A stretch of 64,000 nucleotides of DNA, taken from positions 8,102,784 through 8,166,783 of the forward strand of contig NC_134526.1 of the NCBI RefSeq assembly GCF_027942865.1, read 5' to 3'. Both the position numbers and the translations under genes were made by a program. Positions 12,369 to 24,970 of this stretch are shown piece by piece. This DNA comes from Odontesthes bonariensis. Its lineage: Eukaryota > Chordata > Actinopteri > Atheriniformes > Atherinopsidae. The notes under the pieces were generated by a model. The model was not told the DNA's origin, did not search any database, and saw only the letters and a program-made list of their open reading frames with translations. How positions within the stretch are numbered: position 1 is the first letter of the stretch; each line of letters begins with the position of its first letter.

Positions 12369-15300
12369 ATGGCTGAGCTCTCCACCTTATCCCCATCACC
12401 TCCTGCACTTGGTGATCCTCATGCGACTCCATCCATCGCACCGTCTTCGTCAGTGCTCCCTGCTTCCAACAAACCTGTTTCCGAGTCTTTTAAGGAGATG
12501 CCTGTACCCAAGTCTTCCCTTTACACTGATGGAGCTTTGACCGGAAGCACTCCCACAGCACTGTTAAGGGGTTCACCTTTGACTCCCCACCTACCTACAA
12601 ATCCCACAACACTCCCTGCTGAGACCTCCCTTCCAACATTGGTACACGAGGCTGCTCCACAAAGAGAGGAATCAGTGGGGAATGATACAGAAACTGGAGC
12701 TCATATTGATAAGCTGGAGACAGTGACCAGTAACCCACCTGCGGAGCTCTTAAATACTGAAACTGAGACTTTAGAACTGGCAAGTGAGCCTTCATCTCAG
12801 AGAAATGTGCTTCAGGCATCACCCTCTCCTTATCAAAATCCCAGTCCTAATCTGTACCCTAATGTGCATGTCACCTGTAACCCAGACCCTGTCATGGATG
12901 ATGAGCAGCTTACAGTGGGTCTACCCCAAATGAGTGTGGATTTTAATGCCACACCTGCTCCTTTGGCAGCATCAACAGCTGATGAGGAGAAACCTCAGCC
13001 ACTCCAAGAAGCACAAAATCCTCAAAGTGTGCCTCCTCCTCTGTCCCCAATGCATGACCCTTCCAGTGAAGCCAGGAAGGGAGACCTGCCCACTTCCCCC
13101 ACCAGAAGTGGGGCCAGTGGACACCCCAGCCCCACTGTTCCACTGATCCACGAACCATTCATCCCACTACCAAACCCCAACCAGCGGCCAGCCCTCGACA
13201 ACCTCAGCTATCTAGAATCAGCCAGTCTGATGTCAGGAACGTTGGAGTCCTTGTCTGGATTGGGAGAGGATGGGAGCTCTCTGGGTTCAGACTCAGAGAT
13301 CAATGGCCTGACTGTCAGACGCACTGATAAATATGGCTTCCTGGGTGGAAACCAGTTCAGTGAAGCAGGGTAGGTCATAGGACATAAAGTCATAATCACT
13401 CACACTCCCTGTTACTGAGAAAAATGCTTATCGTGTTTGCTCATTTTTATCATGTTGAATAGCTTGGTTTAAGATATTTTTAAACACTTATTAAATGTGG
13501 TTTTGTGAGGGAGGTAAAAAGTCATCTAGTTTTTACCATCATGCTTTATCTAGAGCATGAGGTCTCTTTTTTTTCCAATATGAAACACTATTAGGGCAAC
13601 AGAAATGGCTTTCACGGACAAATGTACATCTAGCTCAACTGTGTTCCTTTCAATTAGCCACTCTGCTCTATCTGACCTTTGTTTTCAGTCTCAACCTCTT
13701 TTTTCTGTAGTCTTTTTCTTCTCTGCTGCACTAAACATAACTGTCTGTCCTTTATCTCCCCTTGGTCTGACTCAGATAATGCTGAGAGCGCTTTAGTGAG
13801 TCAGTATGTACTGACTCTGTGTCTCTGTGGCATCACCCCCTCACACCCATCAGCTCTCTTCCTCACTCTTTTGGTCAGATTAGCTTCTGTTTTTCTGACG
13901 GGCTAATTGCACTTCGACTGATAAATAATTAAGATCTTATTGATCTTCCATCAGCAGTGCGTTCTGGTGGCTGTTAATGATTTTCTGTAACTGTGTTATT
14001 CAGCATAATAATGTGCAAATAACAGTAAAAAAGTGAGTTAGTGCTTTTCTGTCTGTGGACTAAGAGATATGCAATATTTAGGATTATGAGAAGTGGAAAA
14101 AACAACTTCCCAGTTCTGCCAGTTATTGAGTAATTTTTTTATTGTTCATGTTTCCAGCGAAAAGGACGTTCGAGTTGAAGTTGCCCGGCAGAGGGAGATG
14201 AAATGGCTGGATATGTTCTGCCACTGGGATAAGTGGGTCAAACATCGTTTCCAGAAGGTATGCGCAGCCACATTTCTGTTGGATTTATGTGTGGCTAAAA
14301 ACGAGAACTGTGAGTGAATGGAAGTGTTATATTTGACGTGTCGGCTAATACTCGGTGTGTCGGTGCATTACAGGTGAAGCTGCGCTGTAGGAAGGGGATT
14401 CCATCTTCTCTCAGGTCCAAAGCCTGGCAGTTACTGTCCAACAGCCAAGACCTTCTGAATGCTAACCCTGGGAAATTTGATGTAACGTGTCCTCTTCTTT
14501 TTCTTTTTTTTTTAACTAGACTTTCATGGTTTTCTTATTTATTAATTTGTTTATAATCCTTCAAACGATCGATTGTAGTTCTTGAGAAGGGTAAGATCAG
14601 TGAATGAGTCATGGTGTTTTGACTGAGTAACTGAGGTGGGGACCACTGTAAAGAGTAGCTGAGTAGGGCAATTTAAGCTCCAGGGGTGCTAAAGGGGCGC
14701 TGGCACGGATCAAGCAAGCTGTAAGCTTCTTATCTTGACCAGTAATCCTGCCTGCTCTGGCCCTGCCTCTTTATCCAAGTTGGGGGTCTGGCCTTGGCTT
14801 GACCTGCGACCCAAGAGATTACGTACCCATGTTCCTTTCATATGCAGAAGAAATCCTCTTCCACTTTATTTAATTTTTATAGAGGGTTTTGTAGTGTAAC
14901 CTACTTTAATGGCTAATTTATGGAATCAAAAATTGATTACAAAGATTGTTTCTTTTCCACATTGTTCACCACAGGAGCTGGAAAGAGAGCCAGGTGAGGC
15001 TAAATGGCTGGACATTATAGAGAAGGATCTCCACCGGCAGTTCCCCTTTCATGAGATGTTTGCTGCTCGTGGTGGTCACGGGTAAAGTCACCTGCACTTT
15101 ATTTTGCACCATAGTTAAACATACCTCAGGGTTTCCAACGCAGTGTTAAAACTTGGGCAGACAAGTTATATAAATGGCTGCCAGATCTATTCATAACTCA
15201 CTCATATATTTATCTTGTGATTTTCTTCTTCTTTTTTTCTTGTTGTCCAAAAATAGTAAAATCTGCATTCCTATTGCTGTGTCCTTCATTTTAAAGACAT

Positions 15301-17911
15301 CCACAAGTTCAATCTGTTGAATACGCTGCACCTGAATACAAGGAACACATTTTAGATGATCACTATTAGACAATGTTTTGTATCTGAATTTAAAGAAAAG
15401 GTAACCATATCAGATACTGATGCAGCTAAGGAATACTGTTAATACTGGGGTTCAACTTGTTGGCTACTCAGTAATTTTCATGCTTGTTCCCACAGACAAC
15501 AGGACTTGTACCGAATCCTTAAGGCCTACACCATCTACCGGCCTGATGAGGGCTACTGCCAGGCCCAGGCTCCAGTGGCTGCAGTGCTGCTCATGCATAT
15601 GCCTGCTGAGGTGACGTTGTATAGGAAATAAATGCTTATGGTATTGCAATGTCAACCGAAAAGCCCTGATGTGTTAAGTGGCTGCTTTCCCAAGAATGTT
15701 TCTAATAGCACTTTTACAACTCAAGTCCTAGCTACAGTGTTAAACAGAGCAGAAGCAACACTTAGAAGGACAAAACCATGGGGGAAAAAAATACATGCAT
15801 ATAGAAAAGTCATACGACACACCACAATAGAGACCACACAGTTTCCAAATCTATACTCTGACCACCTGAAACCGTAGTTTGCTCAGTTCCATAAATAAAT
15901 AGGTAGTGCTGTATGCGACTATGAGAATTTGAAAGCTTTTTTGCCTCAAAGTTGCACATCACAGTTGCAAAAAGGAGCAGCAGAGTGATCAAATTCATAA
16001 ATAATATGCAGATACAATTTAAAGCCTAAAATAAAAATAGGAATGTGGATGGTTAAGGACGCTATGTAACATTGATAACATTTGAGCAGCATGTGTGGTG
16101 TGTTTTAACGACCGTAACCTTGTAAATTGGTTTCGTTTTACAGCAAGCTTTTTGGTGCCTCGTCCAGATATGTGAGAAGTATCTTCCTGGCTACTACAGT
16201 GCAGGGCTGGTGAGTGAATCAACACCCTCTCCGTCCTTTTCTGTCAATTTATCACCTTTTGTTGACCTCTCAAGTCTCTGTTTTTTAGGAGGCGATCCAG
16301 CTGGATGGCGAGATATTCTTCTATCTGTTGCGGCGTACATGTCCAATGGCATACCGGCATCTTAAGAAGTTCAAGATTGATCCCATTCTCTACATGACCG
16401 AGTGGTTCATGTGTATCTTCTCACGCACATTACCATGGTCCTGTGTCCTGCGTGTATGGGACATGTTTTTCTGTGAAGGTATAACTCATATCTTCACAGC
16501 TCGCAACCAGCTCTGACTGGTGGTGAATTATGTGAGATTGATTGGATGCATATTGAACTTTTTCTTGTATCAGAATGGTGATAACTGGATCATTTCACTG
16601 ATATGTTTTGTGTAGTTTTGTTCTTCTTCTGTGGTTTGTCAGAAACCTAATTGAATTCTCTGGTTGTAGGTGTAAAGATCGTATTTCGTGTGGGCTTGGT
16701 GTTACTGAAACAGATGCTTGGCTCTGTGGATAAACTGCGGGAACTACAGGGCATGTATGAGACCATGGAGCGTCTAAGAAACATCTCACCCGACACTATC
16801 CGAGAAGACATATTGGTACAGGAGGTGAGTCTTTCTGTCTCTGAGTTTTTTGCGGAGCGTTCTCATGAACTGATCTTGCTTCTGTTTCTCACTCGGAGAC
16901 ACGAGTAATGAGTCATTTTGTCATGTCATGCCCAGTCCAATGCTCTTCACTTCCTCTCTCTGTCTCGTCGCTGTCTGATGTGTTGATGTCCAGGTCATTA
17001 TGCTTCCAGTGACTGAGGCTCTCATTGAAAGGGAGTGCAGCGTTCAGGTGAGGAAATGGAGGGAGTCGAGAGGGGAGCTGACACACCAGCCAGGGCGCAG
17101 ACTCCATGGTACCAGAGCCATCTATGAGTTCAAACGCCGCGCTGCCTCCATCAGCTCTGGTGGTAGCTTCTCATTCCTTGGAAGCCCAGTCCCACCGCCA
17201 GGACCCCTCAGGGCTTCCTCCAGCCTCCTCTCACTCCCTGGCTTCCGAAGGTCTAAGGCTCCTTTCCGTTCCCAAACTAAGACGGGCTCCTTCTCAGGGC
17301 CGTCAGGAATGGAGCCTACGCCAGCTCACTCTTCATCTGCACTGTCATCAAGCCCAAGCCGAGGCCCCAGCCATAAACCACCTATTCCCCCAGGGGCAGG
17401 TCAGAAACCACCGGTATTCCGTGCCCAAAGTCCCTTAGTCGGGGGGGAAACTGGCTCATCCCGTGGATCGGCTCAAGCTGCAGAGAGCTCATCAGCACAG
17501 ATCCAGCCTGCTGCCATGCAAAGCACACCCCCACCTAACACTCTGTCCCCATCCCCTAAGATTGTCTCGGAGCAAATTACTCAAACTATCCCCTCTCCTA
17601 CTGCAAACAATGCCCCTCTGCTGCCATGTCTGGATCCACAAAAAGAAGCGACACCATCAGCTGACGCTGCGGCTGGAGAGGAAGAAGGAAAGAAGAAGAA
17701 GAAAAGCAAAGAGGACAAGAGGAAGGAAAAAGAAGACGAGAAGAAAAAACTAAAAGAAAAGAAGGAAAAGGAAAAAGCTGAAAAGGAGAGGCAGAAGAAA
17801 GAGAAAGAGAGGCTAGAAAAAGAGAAGAAGAAAGGAGGGAAGAAAAAAGACAAAGGGGGAGGAGAGGTGGAGGACAAAAACGGAGCGACAGCGGCGGGAG
17901 ATTCGGCCTAG
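12369..17911 (+). CDS. tbc1d10b: TBC1 domain family member 10B (Rab GTPase-activating protein)
   Basis: Nine coding exons: 12369-13369, 14158-14257, 14374-14481, 14975-15081, 15496-15610, 16144-16209, 16289-16478, 16670-16824 and 16994-17911, giving 919 residues. The start has a good context (GAACCATGG). Order: a Pro/Ser-rich disordered N-terminus (about 1-330), the [13 protein letters not shown] segment, then a TBC domain from about residue 368. The domain has the arginine finger in IEKDLHR (Arg424) and the glutamine finger in YCQ (Gln461). After it come [23 protein letters not shown] and a Lys/Glu-rich charged tail. The EPI64 subfamily to which it belongs accelerates GTP hydrolysis on Rabs such as Rab35 and Rab27. 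The match to remembered human TBC1D10B (808 aa) runs nearly codon by codon through the TBC domain. The fish protein is longer at both ends, and both catalytic fingers are intact. Confidence 0.96.
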
Positions 17912-20685
17912 TTTTCACCCCGTCGTTCTGGGATAATGAAAAGGGAGGCTAAACATAAAAGAGGACAGAGGAACAAAAGCCCTCCAGAAACAGAAAGAGG
18001 AATTAATATAAAAGATGGGGATGACTTCCCGTGTAACACGTTGTTTCTAAGACTTAAACAAGTTCAAGGACTGTGATGGAGAAGACTGGATCATGGTTTT
18101 AATAGCACCTCGAGGGGCATTTGGCCTTTTGCTTAATGCTTTCTTTTTCACTGAGTTTTATTGACGTGGGACAAATATCCTTTTTTCAACTGGAGCACAG
18201 GCTGTGAATCTGAATATCTCTTCAGGATTTACAGTCATTATCTGTTTTAGTTTTTTTTTATTTTTGTTTTCATTTTTAACAGATTGATGGCAGTTGTTAG
18301 AGAGACATCAGAGCTGGGGAGTGTTGGACTGAATATTTTCAGAAATAGTGCCATAGATTATGTAAATTAGAAGTGTAGCTACAGTACATAGGATCCAGTT
18401 AACACTCCATCTATCCTGTCGAGACTTCCTCGTTGGCAGGTAATATGAATATCTGGGTAAAAAAAAATAATAAAAAGACTAAAAAATAAATAAATGAAGT
18501 CATCTCAAATGCAGGCACTGAAGACAGAAATGCTAGTCGTGTTCAGGTTGTATTTATTGTCTTGTTAAATGTTGTTAGTGAGTGTGTGCCTTAGTAGTAT
18601 AGTGAAATGTGTTGTTCTGTGTACGGTCTCCCGATGCTGTTATTTTTTTATTTCAAAGCTAACGTCAAAGCACCATTTATTCCTTTCTATGGTTGGTCCC
18701 ATAGAAACTACTTTCGTTCTGTCATTGGAGTAGATCTGATGGACAGCAGATGAAAAGAGGGAGAAGTACAACCGGACGCTTTTAGTCTGGACAAACTAAC
18801 AAAAGGGGAGCATGCGTAGTTTTTATTTTAAGTTATCTTAGATTCACAGCGTTGTTAATAAACTGTTTGTGTGAAAGAGCGTCACGCAGACCAAATGTCC
18901 TTCTGTAAAATTAACGTTGATATTGATTAGATCCAAATGGTGTATGCGTTTTATTTCGCCAAAATTTCAGAATGGGTAAGAGCTTCTGTGCGTTATCCAT
19001 TAGAATGTGATTTCAAGCATCTTAAAAGAATGAAGGATTTGATTTGCACTTGTGAGTTTCTGTCACAAAGCACCACTGAAGTTGACATAGAAATTGAGTC
19101 TTGGTAGTTTGAAATCTCTACTTTGAGGATCTATAGGAAGCCACTTGACGAGAGGTGCCGGGTGTGCCAATGTAGCATTAACCTCTGATCTTTGACCTGT
19201 GGGCGACTGTATTTATGTACAAAGTGGTTAATTTAATCAAATATAGTATATTATGAATTATTATTTTCATTCTTACTATTTTTCTAAGTGAGTAAGCGAT
19301 ACCTGATGGACTGGAATGATGGCAGATTACACAACGTAGTTGCAGGAGGATCTTTTTTGGTTTTTTTTTTCCTTTGCACGTCAAGTCCTCTGCTTTTACA
19401 CAACAAACTTGATGCATGTCTTTTCTATTATTTAATTTTACTGTCATCGTTAGTTCGGTCAGTTTGGTTCACGAGTCTCGAGTTCATGGAAGTGCAGTAT
19501 TAAGCAGACTTGAGTGAAAAAAAATGGGCCTCCGATAGAACAAACTTTGAGACGGTTGATCCAGCCAGAATATATGGGAAGAAAAAGTCTTTGTACTGTA
19601 TGATAAACAGGGAGGTGATTTATGAGCTTTGTACAGCTCTTTAATTGAAGATCTTCAGTATGTTCGTCTCACCAGTTTTTGTTCTAACATTCATAATGAC
19701 TTAAGAACTAACTTCCTAATCTATTTACACTCAGTGTTCTGTACTGTAACATATTTATGCATACATTAAATGGCACTGAACCCCATCAGTATACAATGAA
19801 TAGTGTCGGGTAGTTAGTGTGAAAACCATCAAAAAAAACAAAACATTGATGCTCTTTAACTGTACTGTTTTCGTAGTTAATAATTAGCGGGACTTTCGCG
19901 TAATTGTAGCCAACATATCCTCCATATTCACCGTTTCTCCACTTGTTTCAGGTCTTTTCATGGTTGTCATTTAGATGTGTAAATGTCTCACTTAATCCTC
20001 TGTTTTCACACCACTGTTGGCACAGATTGAGTCGTTTTCGCATGGGTAACCCAAACGCATCTATGCAAACCTTCTTCCATCGTGACTGTCGGTGTGTGTG
20101 GTGACAGCAGCACTGACTTAATCAGAGCGGTCCCATGGAAAATCTCATTTTGTGCTTCAGTGGGTGTTTTTTGTTCGTTTGTTTGTTTTTTTGTTTGGTT
20201 TTTTTTTCAGCACACTTTCAGGCATGTGGACTGATTTTTTTTTAAGAGCAATACCTCCTCACATCTCACGTCGGGATGATAACGTCAGTTATCTTTGTTA
20301 CGACAGCCGGAGACGTGACGATCAAGTGAATCTGATGCTCGCTGTAGACTCAGCACTTTGCTCTGCAATATTGAGGATGAATTAAGAAGATCCATTTCTG
20401 TCCTCTTGTCCTTCGTGCATTTCCACATTAATGCTGAAGTTGTCCTTTACTACACTTCATTGGGAATGACTCCACTGATGCAAGTACTTAAAAAAAGTGT
20501 GTTAGCTGTTGTTCATGCCATGCCGTTATGTCTTTTGTGTCTTTAAGTTTACATGTCACTCTCTCTGGCGAAAGTGAAATAAAATCATAGCTAAATTAAT
20601 TCATTCCTTCAGATCAACAACTTGTATTTATAAGTAATGACATTTGTGATGAGTAATAAACCATAATATATTAAATCATCATGGT
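17912..20685 (+). other. tbc1d10b 3' UTR
   Basis: No conserved coding frame is seen after the TAG. Candidate poly(A) signals are near 18857 and, more convincingly, at 20578-20583 and 20655-20660. The last two would give a 3' UTR of about 2.7 kb. The T-rich runs near 20165-20240 are low complexity. Confidence 0.6.
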
Positions 20686-21540
20686 GTGTTTCTGTCTCGG
20701 TGTGTTTCTGTTTGCACATGACTGCTCTAATGATTTAACAGACATGATAAAGAATTCAGTCTTTAGGTTTTCTTTACGCTGATGTGACTTGATCATAAGA
20801 CTTTTCATCATGTTTTAGGCATATTATGAACTTGTGGCTTGATTTAGATAGCCCTTGGTTATTTTCAAGCAGGAGAAGTACACTTGCTGTATTAGACAGG
20901 ATGTGATATGATCGTGATAATTATTTGTACTGTGCTTTCAGGCTGAAGTGTGAACACACATATGCAAAGTGCTCCACCAGGTGTCAGTAATAGTTTTTTC
21001 ACTGTTGAGTTCCACAAACCCCACAGAGCCACTGAACAGACACACCATTGTACAAAAGCAAGGTGATTTTATTCACATTTTGTCCCTTTTATTCATCACA
21101 GAGGAAAGACGAGGAAAAGTTTCGTTGCTGGATTTGACACAGCTTATGGAAAAAAAGGCGATTTACTTAGAAGGAGTGAAGGGAAAGAAATCGAAGACTT
21201 GTATGTTTTCTTTCGTCCCTTTCTCTCCTCTCCTTCAGACTCTCACATGTTTCGAGGAAAGAAAGCTGTCATCACTTTAAGGATGCAGCTTTTTCCCTGT
21301 GTGGATACTCTCCAACATCTCACTGTTTCTACCCAAGAGGACATCTTCAGAATTTGGAATGAGGTCCTCGTGTTTGGTGAGGCCCTCCAAATAAACCTTG
21401 TTTCCCTCTCAGATGCCGAGGGAGGCGGAGGGACGTGTTTCATTCACACAAACACTTCAGAGGGTGAAGTGATAGGGCAGAGAGAGGTAAAGAAGTAGGA
21501 AAGTGAGGTCGTTTGAGTAAAGCTTGAGGTTGGAAATGAT
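20686..21540. other. Gap between convergent tbc1d10b and mylpf
   Basis: This lies between the last poly(A) signal of tbc1d10b and the likely end of mylpf. I see only short open frames with no recognisable domain. Confidence 0.5.
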
Positions 21541-21766
21541 GTTACAGGATAATTTTTATTGAAAATCGTCCCTATTCCCATAAGCAAACATAGACATCCC
21601 ATAGACATCAACCATCTCACATGTCAGTGTGACAAGTCTTTGGTTTGAACGTGAGTGGCTGAGCACATGGGTTTACACGGAAGGAGAGGGAGAGGGAAGA
21701 ACGAGGAGGAAAGAAAATGTAGGGGAAGGCAGAAAGCAAAGGGATAACTGTCTTCTCGCTTTTTCT

Positions 21767-24700
21767 TTACTCCTCTTTCTCCTCTCCGTGTGTGATGACG
21801 TAGCAGATGTTTTTGTAGTCTACGTTGCCAGCCACATCTGGGGGGAAGGCGGCCCACATGTTCTTCATCTGCGAGAGAGGAAACCAGGGTGATCAAAAAG
21901 AAAATCCACAACAATCAGTCTATCTATCAATCTAAGAAAGACACCATTTTCTCAAGACATTTAGTTGTGTTGTCAAACTATCCCCTTTACTAACAAAGAA
22001 AGTTCCTCATGTCATAACAGCAAATTACCTGTAAGTAAGTAGCTAAAGAGAAGACTAATCCCAAAAACAAATGGATGATCTTCACTGTAAAAAACGAGGA
22101 TGTGACTCATTTTGGCTCTGGACAAATCCACGCGCAATGTAGGCTTGAAGAACAACTGCTTGTATTCCGTACTTTATTTGTAGTTGTTTTGCTCCTTTCT
22201 ATTACCTCAAGACCACTGTGTATAGCATGCAAGATGAAGAGTTTGGGGATTTTACCTCTTCAGGGGTGAACCTGTCGCACTGAGTAGTCAGGAGCTCCTG
22301 GAGGCTGAAATAGGCAAAGCAAAATAGTTTGGGAGTCAATAATCCATCCCTCTTATTTGGACATACATGGTGGACGGTAAAATAATTCTTAAAAAGTCCT
22401 CACAATTCCTTCTTGATGGCTCCAGTACCCTCGGGGTCCAGGACTTTGAAGGCGGTAACAATGACGTCCTCGGGGTCAGCGCCTGGCAAAAAAGGGAGGA
22501 ACAGATGGATCTTATGTACCAAAGTACTAGTTTTCATTATTTCTACAGTCCCAAAATCACTTTAATGAAATGTTGTACATAGTTTTTAATACAAATACGC
22601 AATCTAAATGAAAAAAATGTAGTGTTCACCCTTCAGCTTCTCTCCAAACATGGTGAGGAAGACGGTGAAGTTGATGGGGCCGCTGGCCTCCTTGATCATT
22701 GCTTCCAGCTCCTCATTCTTCACGTTCAGTTGGCCTGGGCAGTGCAGAAATTTGAGTCAGGATAATATAACGCCACATGCTTTCCTGGAGTAGATTTGTT
22801 CGATCAGGACTCACCCATTGAGGCCAGAACGTCTCTAAGGTCATCTTTGCTGATGATGCCATCTCTGTTCTGGTCAATGATTGTGAAGGCCTGGGAAGCA
22901 GAGACTGGGTTTATTGCTGGAAGGAAACACTTGGGACAGATTTAACACGTGTTGACGGCCAGGGGGGAGAACTAGCTCCATGCTTTTTCAGACCTCTCTG
23001 TCAACAGTTTGCTCATTTAAATGGCAGCTGGAAAGTATCTTTGTCACAGTTATGTGCAAATGTCGTTAGTGGATATTGTGCAAGAAAAAAGCTGCACCCA
23101 AAAAGTCAGACTGAGCCCGGGTGGCCTTAAGCTGGGCAGGAGGGGCTGGTGGGGTTGCTTAATGTGCCTGCTGGGCTTTTCTTACATGTTAATTTGGGAA
23201 AGTATCATCAGGGAACAGCTGTCTGATCTGCTCTGCGATACGTCTGTGAAACTTAAGATAACCTCTTGGACTTGAACTTGAACTTGAACTTAGTCACTGA
23301 CCTTTCTTCTTCCCACACTCTCATCTTGCCATCCTATTTCTTACCTTGTCTCACACATACTCTGATGGCTACAAATACATCCCTCTGGCTGGTATCTTTC
23401 CATCTGTGCAAAGTGCTAAGATCGTCCTAATCATCATGTCATACTTCCCCAAGTGGCACTTAAGAAGCCTGTATCACCTATCGCAGCAGGAATGCTTCCT
23501 CTGTTTTGGGCACGTATCCCTTGGCAACACAAAAAATCCAGACACCATCATCATGCAATCTCTTGACAACATTCCCGTGTAAAACCCCATCTCCTTGACC
23601 TTAATGGACTCCACACATGGCAGTTACACGCACCCCGTGCCGTTTGCATTTGTATAAAGTCCAAATATATGTAACACGTTCTATTTGCGTTGAAACGCAG
23701 AGCTCCGGTTGTTCTGCTTGTTCAAAAGGAGCCTTGAAGAGATGTCAGAGTGACAGCTGAGTGGGAGGTCAAAGGTGAGCAAAATATGGAGAGCTTCAGA
23801 TGGCGTCAAAATTTCAGCGCTCCATCTAATAACATTCTCATACTTATTGAATTGTCAGGGGAGAGATGGAGGCATGCGAAAGAACAACTGATGAGAAAAT
23901 AGATCTAAGAGCCACAAAGCAAACTCTGGTACTCTGGAATTGGTTCTGACCACTAACCCATATTAACACGCAAGCATTAAGCCTCCCCGGGCTTCGCCTT
24001 ATTCCGACATGAATGATGCTCATGGAGTAGAAAAAGCCGCCTGCTGTTGGGTTGATGTGTCACTGCATTTTAAAACAAACCTCACCTCTTTGTACTCCTG
24101 AATCTGGCTCTGCTCAAACATGGAGAACACATTGGAGGAGCCGCTGTCTCCGCCTCCTGCCCTCCTCTTTGCCTTCTTTGGTGACTGGGGGATAAACACA
24201 TTGGTTAAGTCTTGAAATTAATTTGAATGCTAATCGACAGCTATGCTGAGATTCCCTTAATAGAAAGCAGTGTTACTCTGCATTTATCTACCTAAAATTT
24301 ATTTTCTCAAGTAAACAGTCTCCAAATTTCATTGTTTAATCAAACATTTATTTATTTAACTTATCAAAGCTGTGACACAAATGATCAATTTAGCATAGCA
24401 GAATAGTAAATACATTGATTTCTTATACTTCCGAACAGTCTTATGTACTTTTCTATAGGTCCCGGTCCTTAAGTCGGAAATTTCTCTTTGACAAGTTCAA
24501 GAGTAATCCTTAAATCCTTAAATATTTCATCGTAAAAATCTTCTCCTGTTCTCTCGTTCTGCACAACTTTGGATTTGACATTTCTGAATAAAACTAGAAT
24601 TTACAATTCTAGATTACAATTCTAGAATTTACAATTCTAGTAACCGATCATTACCAAGCACCTGATATCAGCGTCACCACGAACTGCGGTTATCTCAAAA

Positions 24701-24853
24701 ATATCCATAAAAATGTCCGAAACATACTGTTTGATCTACTGGAATCTCTAATTCATGCTGTGATACACAAAAGAAGAGTAAATCCATAGGTTTGGTTTGA
24801 TTCCCCTGTTGATATTTCCATCAGCAGAGTGCAGGTACTCTGGTACTCACCAT
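21767..24853 (-). CDS. mylpf: Fast skeletal muscle myosin regulatory light chain 2
   Basis: Seven coding exons on the minus strand: 24853-24851 (ATG alone), 24184-24086, 22890-22815, 22734-22630, 22482-22404, 22304-22256 and 21868-21767, giving 170 residues (family about 169). The product binds the myosin heavy-chain neck in fast muscle fibres and is tuned by phosphorylation. The N-terminus is [12 protein letters not shown] followed by the [10 protein letters not shown] phosphorylation segment. One intact EF-hand loop spans residues 40-51 (D40, N42, D44, D51). The C-terminus [18 protein letters not shown] is typical of the family. A first coding exon holding only ATG is characteristic of this gene. 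The minus-strand poly(A) signal is at 21560-21555. Fish often carry two co-orthologs (a/b); I cannot tell which this is. Confidence 0.97.
24594..24640. repeat. Two copies of a near-perfect 19-bp palindrome
   Basis: The unit CTAGAATTTACAATTCTAG occurs at 24594-24612 and again, identical, at 24622-24640. The arms CTAGAATT/AATTCTAG pair perfectly around a 3-base loop, and a 9-base spacer separates the copies. It lies in the first intron of mylpf. Function unknown. Confidence 0.9.
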
Positions 24854-24911
24854 CTTGAGAAGCTACGAGTCAGGCTTGAATGATCAAGGAAGAGAAGACT
24901 GTGTGAACCCG

Positions 24912-24970
24912 CGGCCTACGTATATCCTGGGGGGCTTATATACCTCTCTGCAGGCCTGTCTATCTTTAGC
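24912..24970 (-). promoter_or_regulatory. mylpf core promoter
   Basis: On the minus strand a TATATAAG box occupies 24945-24938, about 85 bases before the ATG, so transcription should start near 24912. Just upstream, at 24969-24960, CTAAAGATAG is one base off the MEF2 consensus. A TATA box suits a highly expressed tissue-specific muscle gene. The E-box CACGTG at 25168-25173 lies further upstream. Confidence 0.6.

Noticed and set aside
17581-17918. Two Ser/Phe- and Pro-rich antisense frames at the end of tbc1d10b
   Set aside because: They arise from the purine-rich Lys/Glu codons read backwards and have no independent evidence.
21199-21498. Open frames downstream of mylpf as a small gene
   Set aside because: No start context, splice support or recognisable motif; they lie in the convergent 3' region.
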